A stretch of 64,000 nt of DNA from CAVVAE01 sp963746185. GTDB lineage: Bacteria; Actinomycetota; Actinomycetes; Propionibacteriales; Nocardioidaceae. This document shows positions 35,717-45,800 of this stretch, piece after piece; the stretch's first letter is position 1, and the number at the start of each line of letters is the position of its first letter. The DNA lies in NCBI GenBank assembly GCA_963746185.1, contig CAVVAE010000004.1, positions 62,001 to 126,000 of the forward strand, read 5' to 3'. The notes beneath the pieces were generated by a model. That model saw nothing but the letters and a program-made list of their open reading frames with translations, was not told the origin of the DNA and did not search any database. A program made the position numbers and the translations under genes.

Positions 35717-36744
35717 ACTCCGTCGTGCGTCAGCGGCTCGCTTCACAGGCCAGTGAGCGTGCCCACGACCATCCGGCACAAGTGGAACGCGCCCTGAACG
35801 AGGGGATGCGTCAATTCCGGCGCAGGTTCGTCGTCGTCTGCACCACTGTTTCCGCAGCGGTGGTCGCGGTCATCCTTGTCGCCACCACAGTCGCCGCGCT
35901 CGCGCGAGACGATGACGGGACCTCACAGAGTGGAAGCCCACTGGTGAGCCTGTCGGTCGAGCCGGCCAAAGCAGCGTTGGGGCCGGGCGACACCGTTCAG
36001 CTCTCGGTTGTTGGCACCTACGAGGACGGCAGCACTGATGACATCAGTGACGACGTCGACTGGACCTCGAGGAACCCGAGCAGTGTCCGCGTCGATGACG
36101 ATGGGCTCGCGACGGCGATCGACGTCGGAACGGTCAGAGTCACTGCCACGTCAGGAGACGTGGAGGGCTCAGCGAAGATCAGGGTCAGCTCTGCCGCGCC
36201 CACTCTCATGAGCATCCTGGTCTCCCCCGACGAATCGTCACTCGCTGTCGAGGAGACTCAGCAGTTCACCGCGACAGGCACGTACAGCGACGACAGCACG
36301 CGCGACATCAGCGGCGAAGTCGACTGGGAGTCGAGCGACGCCAAGGTCGCGACTGTCGACGCAGACGGTCTAGCAACGGCAGTTAGCCCCGGCGAGGTGA
36401 CGATCACTGCATCCTCCGGCGATGTTCAGGACTCGGCAGCGCTTACCGTGCGCGAGCCGGAACCCACGCTGACGGAGATCGAGGTCACGCCCGCCAGGAC
36501 CGATCTCTGCGCCACGGGTTCTGACGGGACTCAGCAACTGACAGCGACCGGCACCTACAGCGACGGAACCAAGCGGCCGATTGAGGACCCCCTGGACTGG
36601 GCGTCCGACAATGTGGAGTTCGCGACTGTCGATGCCCAAGGCCTCGTCACCCGCCAGAAGATCGACAGCGACACCGCAACCATCACGGCACAATCGGCCG
36701 ACGTGACAGGCTCCGCCACCGTCCTCTGCAACATCGTTGACTGA
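35713..36744 (+). CDS. Membrane-anchored BIG2 (Ig-like) repeat protein, possible sigma partner
   Basis: A 343-residue protein with a cytoplasmic N-terminus of about 38 residues (ERALNEGMRQFRRRF before the membrane), one transmembrane helix (VSAAVVAVILVATTVAALA), and three extracytoplasmic BIG2-type Ig-like repeats. Each repeat contains a VDW/LDW-(T/E/A)S strand and an 'ATVDADGLATA'-like turn (SVRVDDDGLATA, KVATVDADGLATA, EFATVDAQGLVT). Only the last repeat has cysteines (DLCATG, VLCNIVD), which could form a disulfide. The start overlaps the sigma-like gene, so production is coupled. It may be the surface sensor or anchor of that pair. Confidence 0.85.
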   Translation: MNSVVRQRLASQASERAHDHPAQVERALNEGMRQFRRRFVVVCTTVSAAVVAVILVATTVAALARDDDGTSQSGSPLVSLSVEPAKAALGPGDTVQLSVVGTYEDGSTDDISDDVDWTSRNPSSVRVDDDGLATAIDVGTVRVTATSGDVEGSAKIRVSSAAPTLMSILVSPDESSLAVEETQQFTATGTYSDDSTRDISGEVDWESSDAKVATVDADGLATAVSPGEVTITASSGDVQDSAALTVREPEPTLTEIEVTPARTDLCATGSDGTQQLTATGTYSDGTKRPIEDPLDWASDNVEFATVDAQGLVTRQKIDSDTATITAQSADVTGSATVLCNIVD

Positions 36745-36765
36745 CCAAGGTTTAGCCGTCGGACA

Positions 36766-36837
36766 TCGCAAACCCACACTCTGCAAGGCAGGTTTGCCTT
36801 GTTAACAAGCCATTCGGCTTGTTAACAAGGCAAACCC
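36766..36837. repeat. 72-nt palindromic repeat, copy 2 (perfect 21-bp stem)
   Basis: From 36791 the arm GGTTTGCCTTG continues with TTAACAAGCC, then the loop ATTC, then the exact reverse complement: a 46-base hairpin with a 4-base loop. It lies between the convergent ends of the BIG2 gene and leuS. It shares 66 of 72 bases with the copy at 33973-34044, and is probably a bidirectional terminator. Confidence 0.95.
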
Positions 36838-36844
36838 TGAGCCG

Positions 36845-39334
<2,490 letters not shown>

Positions 39335-39475
39335 GACTGTTCTCCTGTGAGGGCCCTACTGATTGAGTCTGGCCTGCTCGTCGAGGGTTGGTCAGCGCGG
39401 CTCTGAGGTGATCGGTCGGATGCTCGTCGCGCGCCTGTGCTGCGGGAGGTGGCCTGGGGACTGTGTCCTAGACAC

Positions 39476-39502
39476 AGAAAAGCCCCTCAAGCATGGAGGG
39501 GC
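39476..39502 (-). terminator. Rho-independent terminator in the leuS leader (attenuator)
   Basis: On the minus strand, stem GCCCCTC/GAGGGGC with a 7-base loop is followed directly by UUUUCUGUG. It sits about 140 nt before the leuS start and directly after a 10-bp hairpin and the leader peptide, as expected of a transcription attenuator. Confidence 0.85.
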
Positions 39503-39536
39503 AGCCGCGCTGTCGTTGACCGTTGCCAGCGCGGCT
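39503..39536 (-). promoter_or_regulatory. Leader hairpin upstream of the leuS terminator
   Basis: A perfect 10-bp inverted repeat AGCCGCGCTG/CAGCGCGGCT with a 14-base loop. Its 5' arm (minus strand) starts within the stop codon of the leader peptide and its end abuts the terminator. It is placed to respond to a ribosome stalled on the leader peptide; the alternative antiterminator pairing has not been worked out. Confidence 0.7.
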
Positions 39537-39561
39537 ATCTAAGGAGCAGGAACTTCTGCAT
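39535..39561 (-). CDS. leuS leader peptide, MQKFLLLR
   Basis: An eight-codon frame ATG CAG AAG TTC CTG CTC CTT AGA TAG: three consecutive Leu codons, Arg, then stop, directly before the attenuator hairpins. No Shine-Dalgarno sequence precedes the ATG. Instead a -10-like TAGTCT ends seven bases upstream, so the mRNA probably starts at the ATG (leaderless), a frequent form for actinobacterial leader peptides. Scarce leucyl-tRNA would stall ribosomes on the Leu codons. Confidence 0.75.
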   Translation of the reverse strand: MQKFLLLR

Positions 39562-39567
39562 GACACC

Positions 39568-39573
39568 AGACTA
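39568..39573 (-). promoter_or_regulatory. -10 box for the leuS leader transcript
   Basis: Minus-strand TAGTCT matches the TANNNT pattern and ends seven bases before the leader ATG, predicting a transcript that begins at or next to it. It overlaps the stop codon of the MocR-type gene. No convincing -35 box is seen. Confidence 0.45.
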
Positions 39574-41013
39574 GCGCAGCGACTCCCCCGCCCGCGAGCG
39601 CATAGTACGACGCAGAACCCGCGCCAGCAGGGCGACTGCACTGGGATAGGAACGGTCGGGTGGCGTCGCGAAACCGACGACGATCCCCTTCGGATGACGC
39701 CCGGGGTCATGCCAACAGTCGCCCAGCCCTTGGATTGCGAGACCTTCGGTTGCCGCGTGATCGACGACCTCGGCCTCGGTCGGGCCGCCGTCTGGAAGGG
39801 GGATGAGCGCCTGCAACCCGGCAGCGATGCCCCCGAGCGGGTCGGCACCAGTCGGAGCTCCGGCCTGGTCGAGCTGGTCGAGCAGCACGTCACGTCTGCG
39901 GCGATAACGCAGCCGGACTGACCGGATGTGCCGGTCGTAGCCGTGGCTGGTGATGAGGTCTGCCAAGGCGAGTTGGCTCACGACGTCTGTCCCGTGGTCT
40001 GCATGGCGCTTGGCCTCGACGACCGGCTCGATGAGTCTCTGCGGCAGCACGACCCAGCCGAGTCGCAGGCCAGGCGCGAGAGACTTTGACGTCGTACCGA
40101 GGTACGCGACGTGATCAGGCGCCGTGCCTTGCAACGACCCGACCGGCTGACGGCCATAGCGGAACTCGCCGTCGTAGTCGTCCTCGACCACGAGGCCACC
40201 ACTGGCAGCTGCCCAGGCTGCCAGTGCGCGCCTTCGCTCCGGCAGGAGCGTGACTCCGGTCGGGTACTGGTGGGCGGCGGTCACGACGACGGCACCGACT
40301 TTCGCCAGTCCGGACCCGTCCAACAGGTCGACCCGGGCACCTCCGGAGTCGACCGGTAGCGGCACCACCGACGAGCCGGCCTGTCGTACGACGTCTCTGT
40401 GGAAGGCAAGACCCGGATCCTCCATCGCGACCTGCTTGAAGCCGGTCGACCCGAGGCAGTGGCACAGCAGAGACAGCCCTTGGACGTAGCCCGAGGTGAT
40501 GACGATCTGGTCAGGCCTGGCTCGGACTCCGCGCGTCCGTCCGAGGTAGTCGGCGAGCGCTGTGCGGAGCTCCAGCCGTCCACGCGGGTGTCCGTACCCG
40601 AAAGCTTCCGGGTGCACCTGGGTCAGCGCCCGGCGGGTCGAGCGCAACCACGCCGCGACCGGAAACGACGTCACGTCGGGGCTTCCGGGTCGCAAGTCAA
40701 GTCGTGGAGCCGCTGACGTAGTGGGTCGCGCCACCGGTCGGTCGGCGAGAGCCACATCGGCAACCCGAGTGCCAGCGCCTTGTTGGGCCACGAGGTAGCC
40801 CTCGGCGACCAGCTGGTCGTAGGCCGCGGTGATGGTTCCTCGCGAGAGGCCGAGCTCAGCGGCCAGCGATCGAGTCGACGGGAGCCGGTCGCCGGCAGCG
40901 AGACGCCGCTCCTGGATCGCCTCCCGAAGGCCTTGCTCGAGCCCGGAACGTCGACCGCTGCGGCCTAGCTCCAGGTGCAGATCAACGCCAGTATTGGACC
41001 AGGAAACTGACAT
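39571..41013 (-). CDS. MocR/PdxR-type regulator (GntR helix-turn-helix plus aminotransferase domain)
   Basis: A 480-residue fusion. The N-terminal GntR winged helix is LREAIQERRLAAGDRLPSTR followed by SLAAELGLSRGTITAAYDQL. The C-terminal two thirds is a fold-type I aminotransferase domain with the PLP lysine in YLGTTSKSLAPGLRLGW and FGYGHPRGRLELRTALADYL. Such regulators use PLP or its aldimines as effector; many control vitamin B6 or amine metabolism. It is divergent from the AhpD-like gene over a 46-nt gap, so it may control that gene. Confidence 0.93.
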   Translation of the reverse strand: MSVSWSNTGVDLHLELGRSGRRSGLEQGLREAIQERRLAAGDRLPSTRSLAAELGLSRGTITAAYDQLVAEGYLVAQQGAGTRVADVALADRPVARPTTSAAPRLDLRPGSPDVTSFPVAAWLRSTRRALTQVHPEAFGYGHPRGRLELRTALADYLGRTRGVRARPDQIVITSGYVQGLSLLCHCLGSTGFKQVAMEDPGLAFHRDVVRQAGSSVVPLPVDSGGARVDLLDGSGLAKVGAVVVTAAHQYPTGVTLLPERRRALAAWAAASGGLVVEDDYDGEFRYGRQPVGSLQGTAPDHVAYLGTTSKSLAPGLRLGWVVLPQRLIEPVVEAKRHADHGTDVVSQLALADLITSHGYDRHIRSVRLRYRRRRDVLLDQLDQAGAPTGADPLGGIAAGLQALIPLPDGGPTEAEVVDHAATEGLAIQGLGDCWHDPGRHPKGIVVGFATPPDRSYPSAVALLARVLRRTMRSRAGESLR

Positions 41014-41059
41014 AGGACTGGACCTTACTCCTGATCCACTTCGATTTTAGGGTTGACCC

Positions 41060-41560
41060 ATGACGATCTCCTCCATGACATCGAACCCCACCGCCGACTC
41101 CGCTGCTGACACCGTGGTCCCGACCGTTCGGTTGGCCGTCGACGACCTCGCCGCAGCGAGCACCCGAGCCTTGAACTCGCTCGATGCCGCCATTCGCAAG
41201 AACAGCATCGAGCCCGCCCTCCAGGAACTGGTGCGCGCCCGCGCCTCACAGATCAACGGCTGTGCCTATTGCGTCGACATGCACACCCGCGACGCGCTGG
41301 CCGGCGGAGACACCGAGCGTCGTCTCTTCGCGCTCCCGGTGTGGCGTGAGACGCCGTTCTTCACGGCGCGCGAGCGCGCGGCACTGGCCCTCACGGAGGC
41401 AGTGACGCGACTGGCCGACAACGGGGTCAGCGACGAGGTGTACGACGAGGCCGCCCGACGCTTCACCGAACAAGAGCTCGCAGACCTCATCTGGGTGATC
41501 ACCGTGATCAACACGTGGAACCGGCTGGGCGCAACCGCCCGCCCCTGGCCACTGACCTAG
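41060..41560 (+). CDS. AhpD-like carboxymuconolactone decarboxylase family protein
   Basis: A 166-residue AhpD/CMD-fold protein. The redox CxxC motif occurs as INGCAYCVDMHTRDALAGG, with the conserved Glu of ALQELVRARASQ before it. A second helix pair gives WRETPFFTARERAALALTEAV. Members act as peroxidase partners or thiol reductants. In several genomes such genes lie divergent to a MocR-type regulator, as here. Two ATG codons (41060 and 41075) are possible starts; neither has a strong ribosome site. Confidence 0.9.
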   Translation: MTISSMTSNPTADSAADTVVPTVRLAVDDLAAASTRALNSLDAAIRKNSIEPALQELVRARASQINGCAYCVDMHTRDALAGGDTERRLFALPVWRETPFFTARERAALALTEAVTRLADNGVSDEVYDEAARRFTEQELADLIWVITVINTWNRLGATARPWPLT

Positions 41561-41583
41561 CCCCTTGCTGGGTTGATGGGCGG

Positions 41584-42810
41584 TCAGGACGGGTCGGCCA
41601 CGACACCTTCGAAGAGGGGTACGCCAGTGGGATCATGCATCACGACGAACGCGAACGGGTGGTCAGCGTTGACCTCGATGAGGTCATCGGGTGGCTGAAT
41701 CGCCGTGGTCTCTCCGATGATGGCAGTGGCGGCTGCAGCCACTGTGCCCTTCTCGCCCACGGTGATGTTCGCCTGCTGCACCACCTGTGAGATCGCGAAG
41801 CTGGGGTCGGACGTCAGGGCCGTGAAGTCGCCGTGGTCGAACGTCTCCTCCATACCGAGTGAGCGCAGCAGGTCGGTCAGGTCGGCCTTCGTCTCGGTGT
41901 CCCACCGAGGCAGGCTCAGTCCGACGTTTCCTGGCGCGAAGCCGTCACCGGCCGCCGCCAGAGTCTGGGACGACAGCAGCTCGATCGGGTCGACCTTGCC
42001 GGTGGGCAGGAGCACCCACATCGACAGCTCGCCACCCTTGTACGGCAGCCGCACGGCCTGCCAGCCCTTGCCTTCGGCGTAGTCGAGCTCCGACGTCGAG
42101 TGCATCATCGGCACCGTCACATTGCTGCCGTCACCCGTCGTGAAGGAGTCGTCGTGGGTCTCGGAGGGCTCGAACGGCTGTGCCCACTTGGCGTTGAGGT
42201 AGATCGTGTTGACGAGGGCGAACACTGCCGCCGGATCGAGATCATCGAGCAGTTGGGGAATCCGGCCGTGTGTCCTCTCCTTGACCCAGCCATTGATCTC
42301 GCCGAGTGCTGGGTCGGGGAACTCCGTTTGCTCAAGCCCGGCGCCGTACCACTTCTTGATCGCGTCGAGATAGGCCTGTTCGACCTTGAGCGAGGGGTCA
42401 AGGAACAGCGCGTCGTTGAGCTCGAGCACGTCTCCCTCACCGGGATTGGCGAGGTCGTGGATTAACGCGTTGTACGCCGCTTGGTGGTCTGCCGTCAGGT
42501 GAATGACCTGGTCGATCTCGTCGGCTGTTGAGCCGCCGGCACCTTCGCGCAGCATCGCAAACGCGATCGCCAGGCTCGCTGGGGAGTAGACCAGGTTGTC
42601 GTCGTCAGTCGTGAGGTGGGTGGCCAGGTCATGTCCGAGGTCTCGCTGCCCGGTCGCCAGGCCGTCGAAGTTCACGTCGTCGGACGTCGGCGCCATGGCC
42701 ACCTTCGCCTCGAGGTGCGCAGCACCGGAGGAATCGCTGGGCTCGCTGCCACATGCGGAAGCGAGAAGCAGGCTGCCGCTGGTCAGCGCGACGAGGATCA
42801 TCCGGTGCAT
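41584..42810 (-). CDS. Lipoprotein serpin (serine protease inhibitor)
   Basis: A 408-residue serpin with a lipoprotein signal: MHRMILVALTSGSLLLASAC, with Cys at 20 as the likely lipidated residue. Core serpin signatures are present: NLVYSPASLAIAFAMLREGA, LVNTIYLNAKWAQPF, VPMMHSTSEL and DHPFAFVVMHDPTGVPLFEG. The reactive-centre loop hinge is GEKGTVAAAATAIIGETTA: small residues at P12-P9 predict an inhibitor, though P13 is Val rather than Glu. By alignment P1-P1' is about Thr-Ala. The start is taken at 42810, preceded by GGGAAGG. It lies 89 nt after the subtilase stop on the same strand. Confidence 0.92.
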   Translation of the reverse strand: MHRMILVALTSGSLLLASACGSEPSDSSGAAHLEAKVAMAPTSDDVNFDGLATGQRDLGHDLATHLTTDDDNLVYSPASLAIAFAMLREGAGGSTADEIDQVIHLTADHQAAYNALIHDLANPGEGDVLELNDALFLDPSLKVEQAYLDAIKKWYGAGLEQTEFPDPALGEINGWVKERTHGRIPQLLDDLDPAAVFALVNTIYLNAKWAQPFEPSETHDDSFTTGDGSNVTVPMMHSTSELDYAEGKGWQAVRLPYKGGELSMWVLLPTGKVDPIELLSSQTLAAAGDGFAPGNVGLSLPRWDTETKADLTDLLRSLGMEETFDHGDFTALTSDPSFAISQVVQQANITVGEKGTVAAAATAIIGETTAIQPPDDLIEVNADHPFAFVVMHDPTGVPLFEGVVADPS

Positions 42811-42899
42811 GGTGAGCCTTCCCATCTGGTCAAGGTATGCCCATGAGACGGCTCCGGGCGCCGAGCGGTTCCCGACTCACCCACTCACCAGTCGGGTCG

Positions 42900-45800
42900 T
42901 CAGCAGCCGAGCCGCGACAGCGTCACGTTGCGAGTCACCCGACTTCCCTCCCGGAGCACCACGTCAATGGCCTTCGGACGGTAATGCGCATCCGCCGCCA
43001 CCACCCTCGCCGACTGCTTGCTCCCCGGGATCCACAGCGCGTAGCTGCCGTCAGACGCCGTCGTCAGCGTCCAGGACTGCTTGCCGCGATCGACGGCGAC
43101 GGTGGCACCCGGAAGGCCATGCGTCGTCCCGTCACACTCCCGGCCCACGACGCGAGCACCGAGTCGTGCCCAAGTGTGCGGTGCCACCGCGGTGAGCGTG
43201 ACATCGCTCGTCGGCGCGGAGTAGGGAGTGTCCTCGCGGGCCATCAGGCGGGCTCGGTAGACACCAGGCTGAGAGACGCGCGCTGCATCCAGGGTGAGCG
43301 TGATCGTGACACTCTTGCCTGGTGCGAGCGTCCCCTGCGGCCGACCTTCGCGGAGCCACGCGGCGTCTGTGCCTGCAGCCTCGCACTCGTCGTACCCCGG
43401 CAGGGTCTCGCTCACGGCCATCACACGCGGCCCGTTCGCGCCGCCAACTTTGGAGAACCCGCACGCTGCGGCACCACGGAAGACGGCGTTGTTGGAGTTC
43501 GGAAGGGCCGTCCACGTGTCGGTGCCAGGGTCGTAGGCGAACCCTTCGTTCGTCATGACGGTCGAATCGACGGCGGCCCCGCCGGAGACCAGCAGCTGGC
43601 CGTTGGCGACCGCGTAGCTACTGGCCCACAGGTCGAGCGGCAGGTCGGCGACCCGCGTCCACTGGTCTGTGGCCGGGTTGTAGGAGTAGCTGCGCGTCGT
43701 GCTCTGCGGTCCGGCGCCGAGCCCACCTGTGCAGTAGACGCGACCATCGATTCCGCCGCAGGCCGTCCACGAGATCGGCTCGGGGTACGACGCCACCGTG
43801 CGGAACCGGTTGGTCGCGACGTCGTACGCCGTGACATCGTCGGTCGCGACCTGGCAATCGCCGGCACAGCCACCGACCGAGTAGATCTTGCCGTCGAGGA
43901 CAGCCGACCCGACTGCTCCCCACGGATGCGGGTTGTCGGCTCCGGTGGTCCAGTGGTCCGTCGCCGGGTCGTAGATCAGCGTGGTGGCCGACGCCGGCCC
44001 CACCGGGCCCCATCCGCCGACGACGTAGAACTTGCCGTCGACGAACGCGGACGCAGGCTTCTGTCTGCCCTCGGGCATGTCCGCGAGCTGTTTCCACGAA
44101 AGCGTCGCCGGGTCGTAGACGTAGGAGGCTGGGGTGGCGCCGAAACCGCCGACCGTCCCACCGATCGAGTAGAGCAGACCTTGGTCGTCGCCGGCCGCGT
44201 TGTCCTTGATCGTCGTCGGGTAGTCGGCGATGCCGAGCCATGGTCCGGCGGCCGGAGCGGCATCCGTCGTCGTGGGCGCGGCGGCGCCACGGTCGTGACC
44301 GTGGACAGCGCGGCCCGGGTCTATCGAGCCACTCGCCACACGTTGGACCGGCGCCCCGTCCGCCTGACGCACCTGTGATGACGACAACCGGGTGCCGTCG
44401 GCCTTTTGGATGACGAAGCCCAGCTGCGACTCCGCGAGCGTGTACGTCGCCGGAGCCGTTCCGGTGTTGCTGATCGTGAAGTCGCGCTTCACTGCCTTGC
44501 CCAGCGTGACCCGACCGTTCACCTCGCGTGGCTTCACGCGAATGACGCCGGCCTTCAGCGCGTAGTCGGCGCGCGTCGTCCAGTCTGCGCTGACCCTTAC
44601 CGTGCGCTGAGCCGGCTGGTAGCTGCGCATCGTCGCCGTGAACCCATGGTCGCTCACGTCCGGGGAGAAGACCGAGAAGAAGCCGTCGGGCACAGCGTCG
44701 TCATCAGGAGTGGCAACCGTGTTGCCGTGAGCCGACGGTTCGTCGTCACTCGTGACGGTGGCGCCGACGACAGGCTTGCCGGTGTTCGCATCGGTCACCA
44801 GGCCGTGGACGAGCCCGCCGCGTACCTTGCGACAGGTGCGGTCGCCAACGAAGGCGTCGTCGACCTGCCACCCACCGGTCCAGTGACCGACGTGGTAGTG
44901 CCAGCGCGCCATCACGCTCGGTTCGCCGGCTGCCTGTGGCACCTGCACCCGAACCGTCGACGGTCCTCGGAAGTTGGCGTTCTTCGTCCACACCGTCTCC
45001 CACGTCGCGCCCTGGTCGAGGGACACGTCCACGTCGGCCCGCGTTCCGGCGAGCGACTTGAAGTCGTTGGCGAACTCGACGACAGGATGCACCGCTGCCG
45101 ACAGATCGAGCTCAGGCGAGACCAACGAGGAGTCCTGCATGCCGGTGTTCGTGAAGTAGTCGGAGTCGAGGATGGCGAACCCGCCCTCCCCTCCGGTCAG
45201 GTTTCCCCGGGCACCGGGGTCGTCGAGCCGCCACAACTGGCCACTACCGCGGTGGTCCACGATGCTCCATCCGGCTGGCAGCGTCGTCGTGCCAAAGCTC
45301 GCGCTCGCCCCGTCGTACGACGGTGTGTAGCCAGGAGCTGTGCACGCGTCGGAGTCGATCGGCACGAAGAAGTCCTCTGAAACATCGCCGTCCTTCAACG
45401 TCACCTCTTTGGTGGAGGGTGTGTAGCCCGGCGCCTGAGCAGTGACCGTGACCCGGTAGGTGCCGCCGATCGGCAGATCGATAGCGAAGCGACCCGAGTC
45501 TGGGTCGGTGTGCCAGGTGCCTGCCACGTCCTCGACAGTCACTTCGGCGTACAACGGCCACCGATGGCCCGAGTCGTCGCGCACCAGACCGCTGAGAGTG
45601 GCCTCCCCCGTCGGCACGAGTGCCACGTCTCGCGTCGTCACCTCGTCGGCCTGCATCGCCACGCCCTCGAACGTCTGCGTGTCATAGCCGAACCCGGTGA
45701 CGGTCAGGGCGTACTCACCTGGGTCGAGGTAGAGGTGGTAGGTCCCGTCGTCTGCGGTCCGCGTCGCGCGCTGGGTGGGTCCGTCGACGCTGACCTTCAC

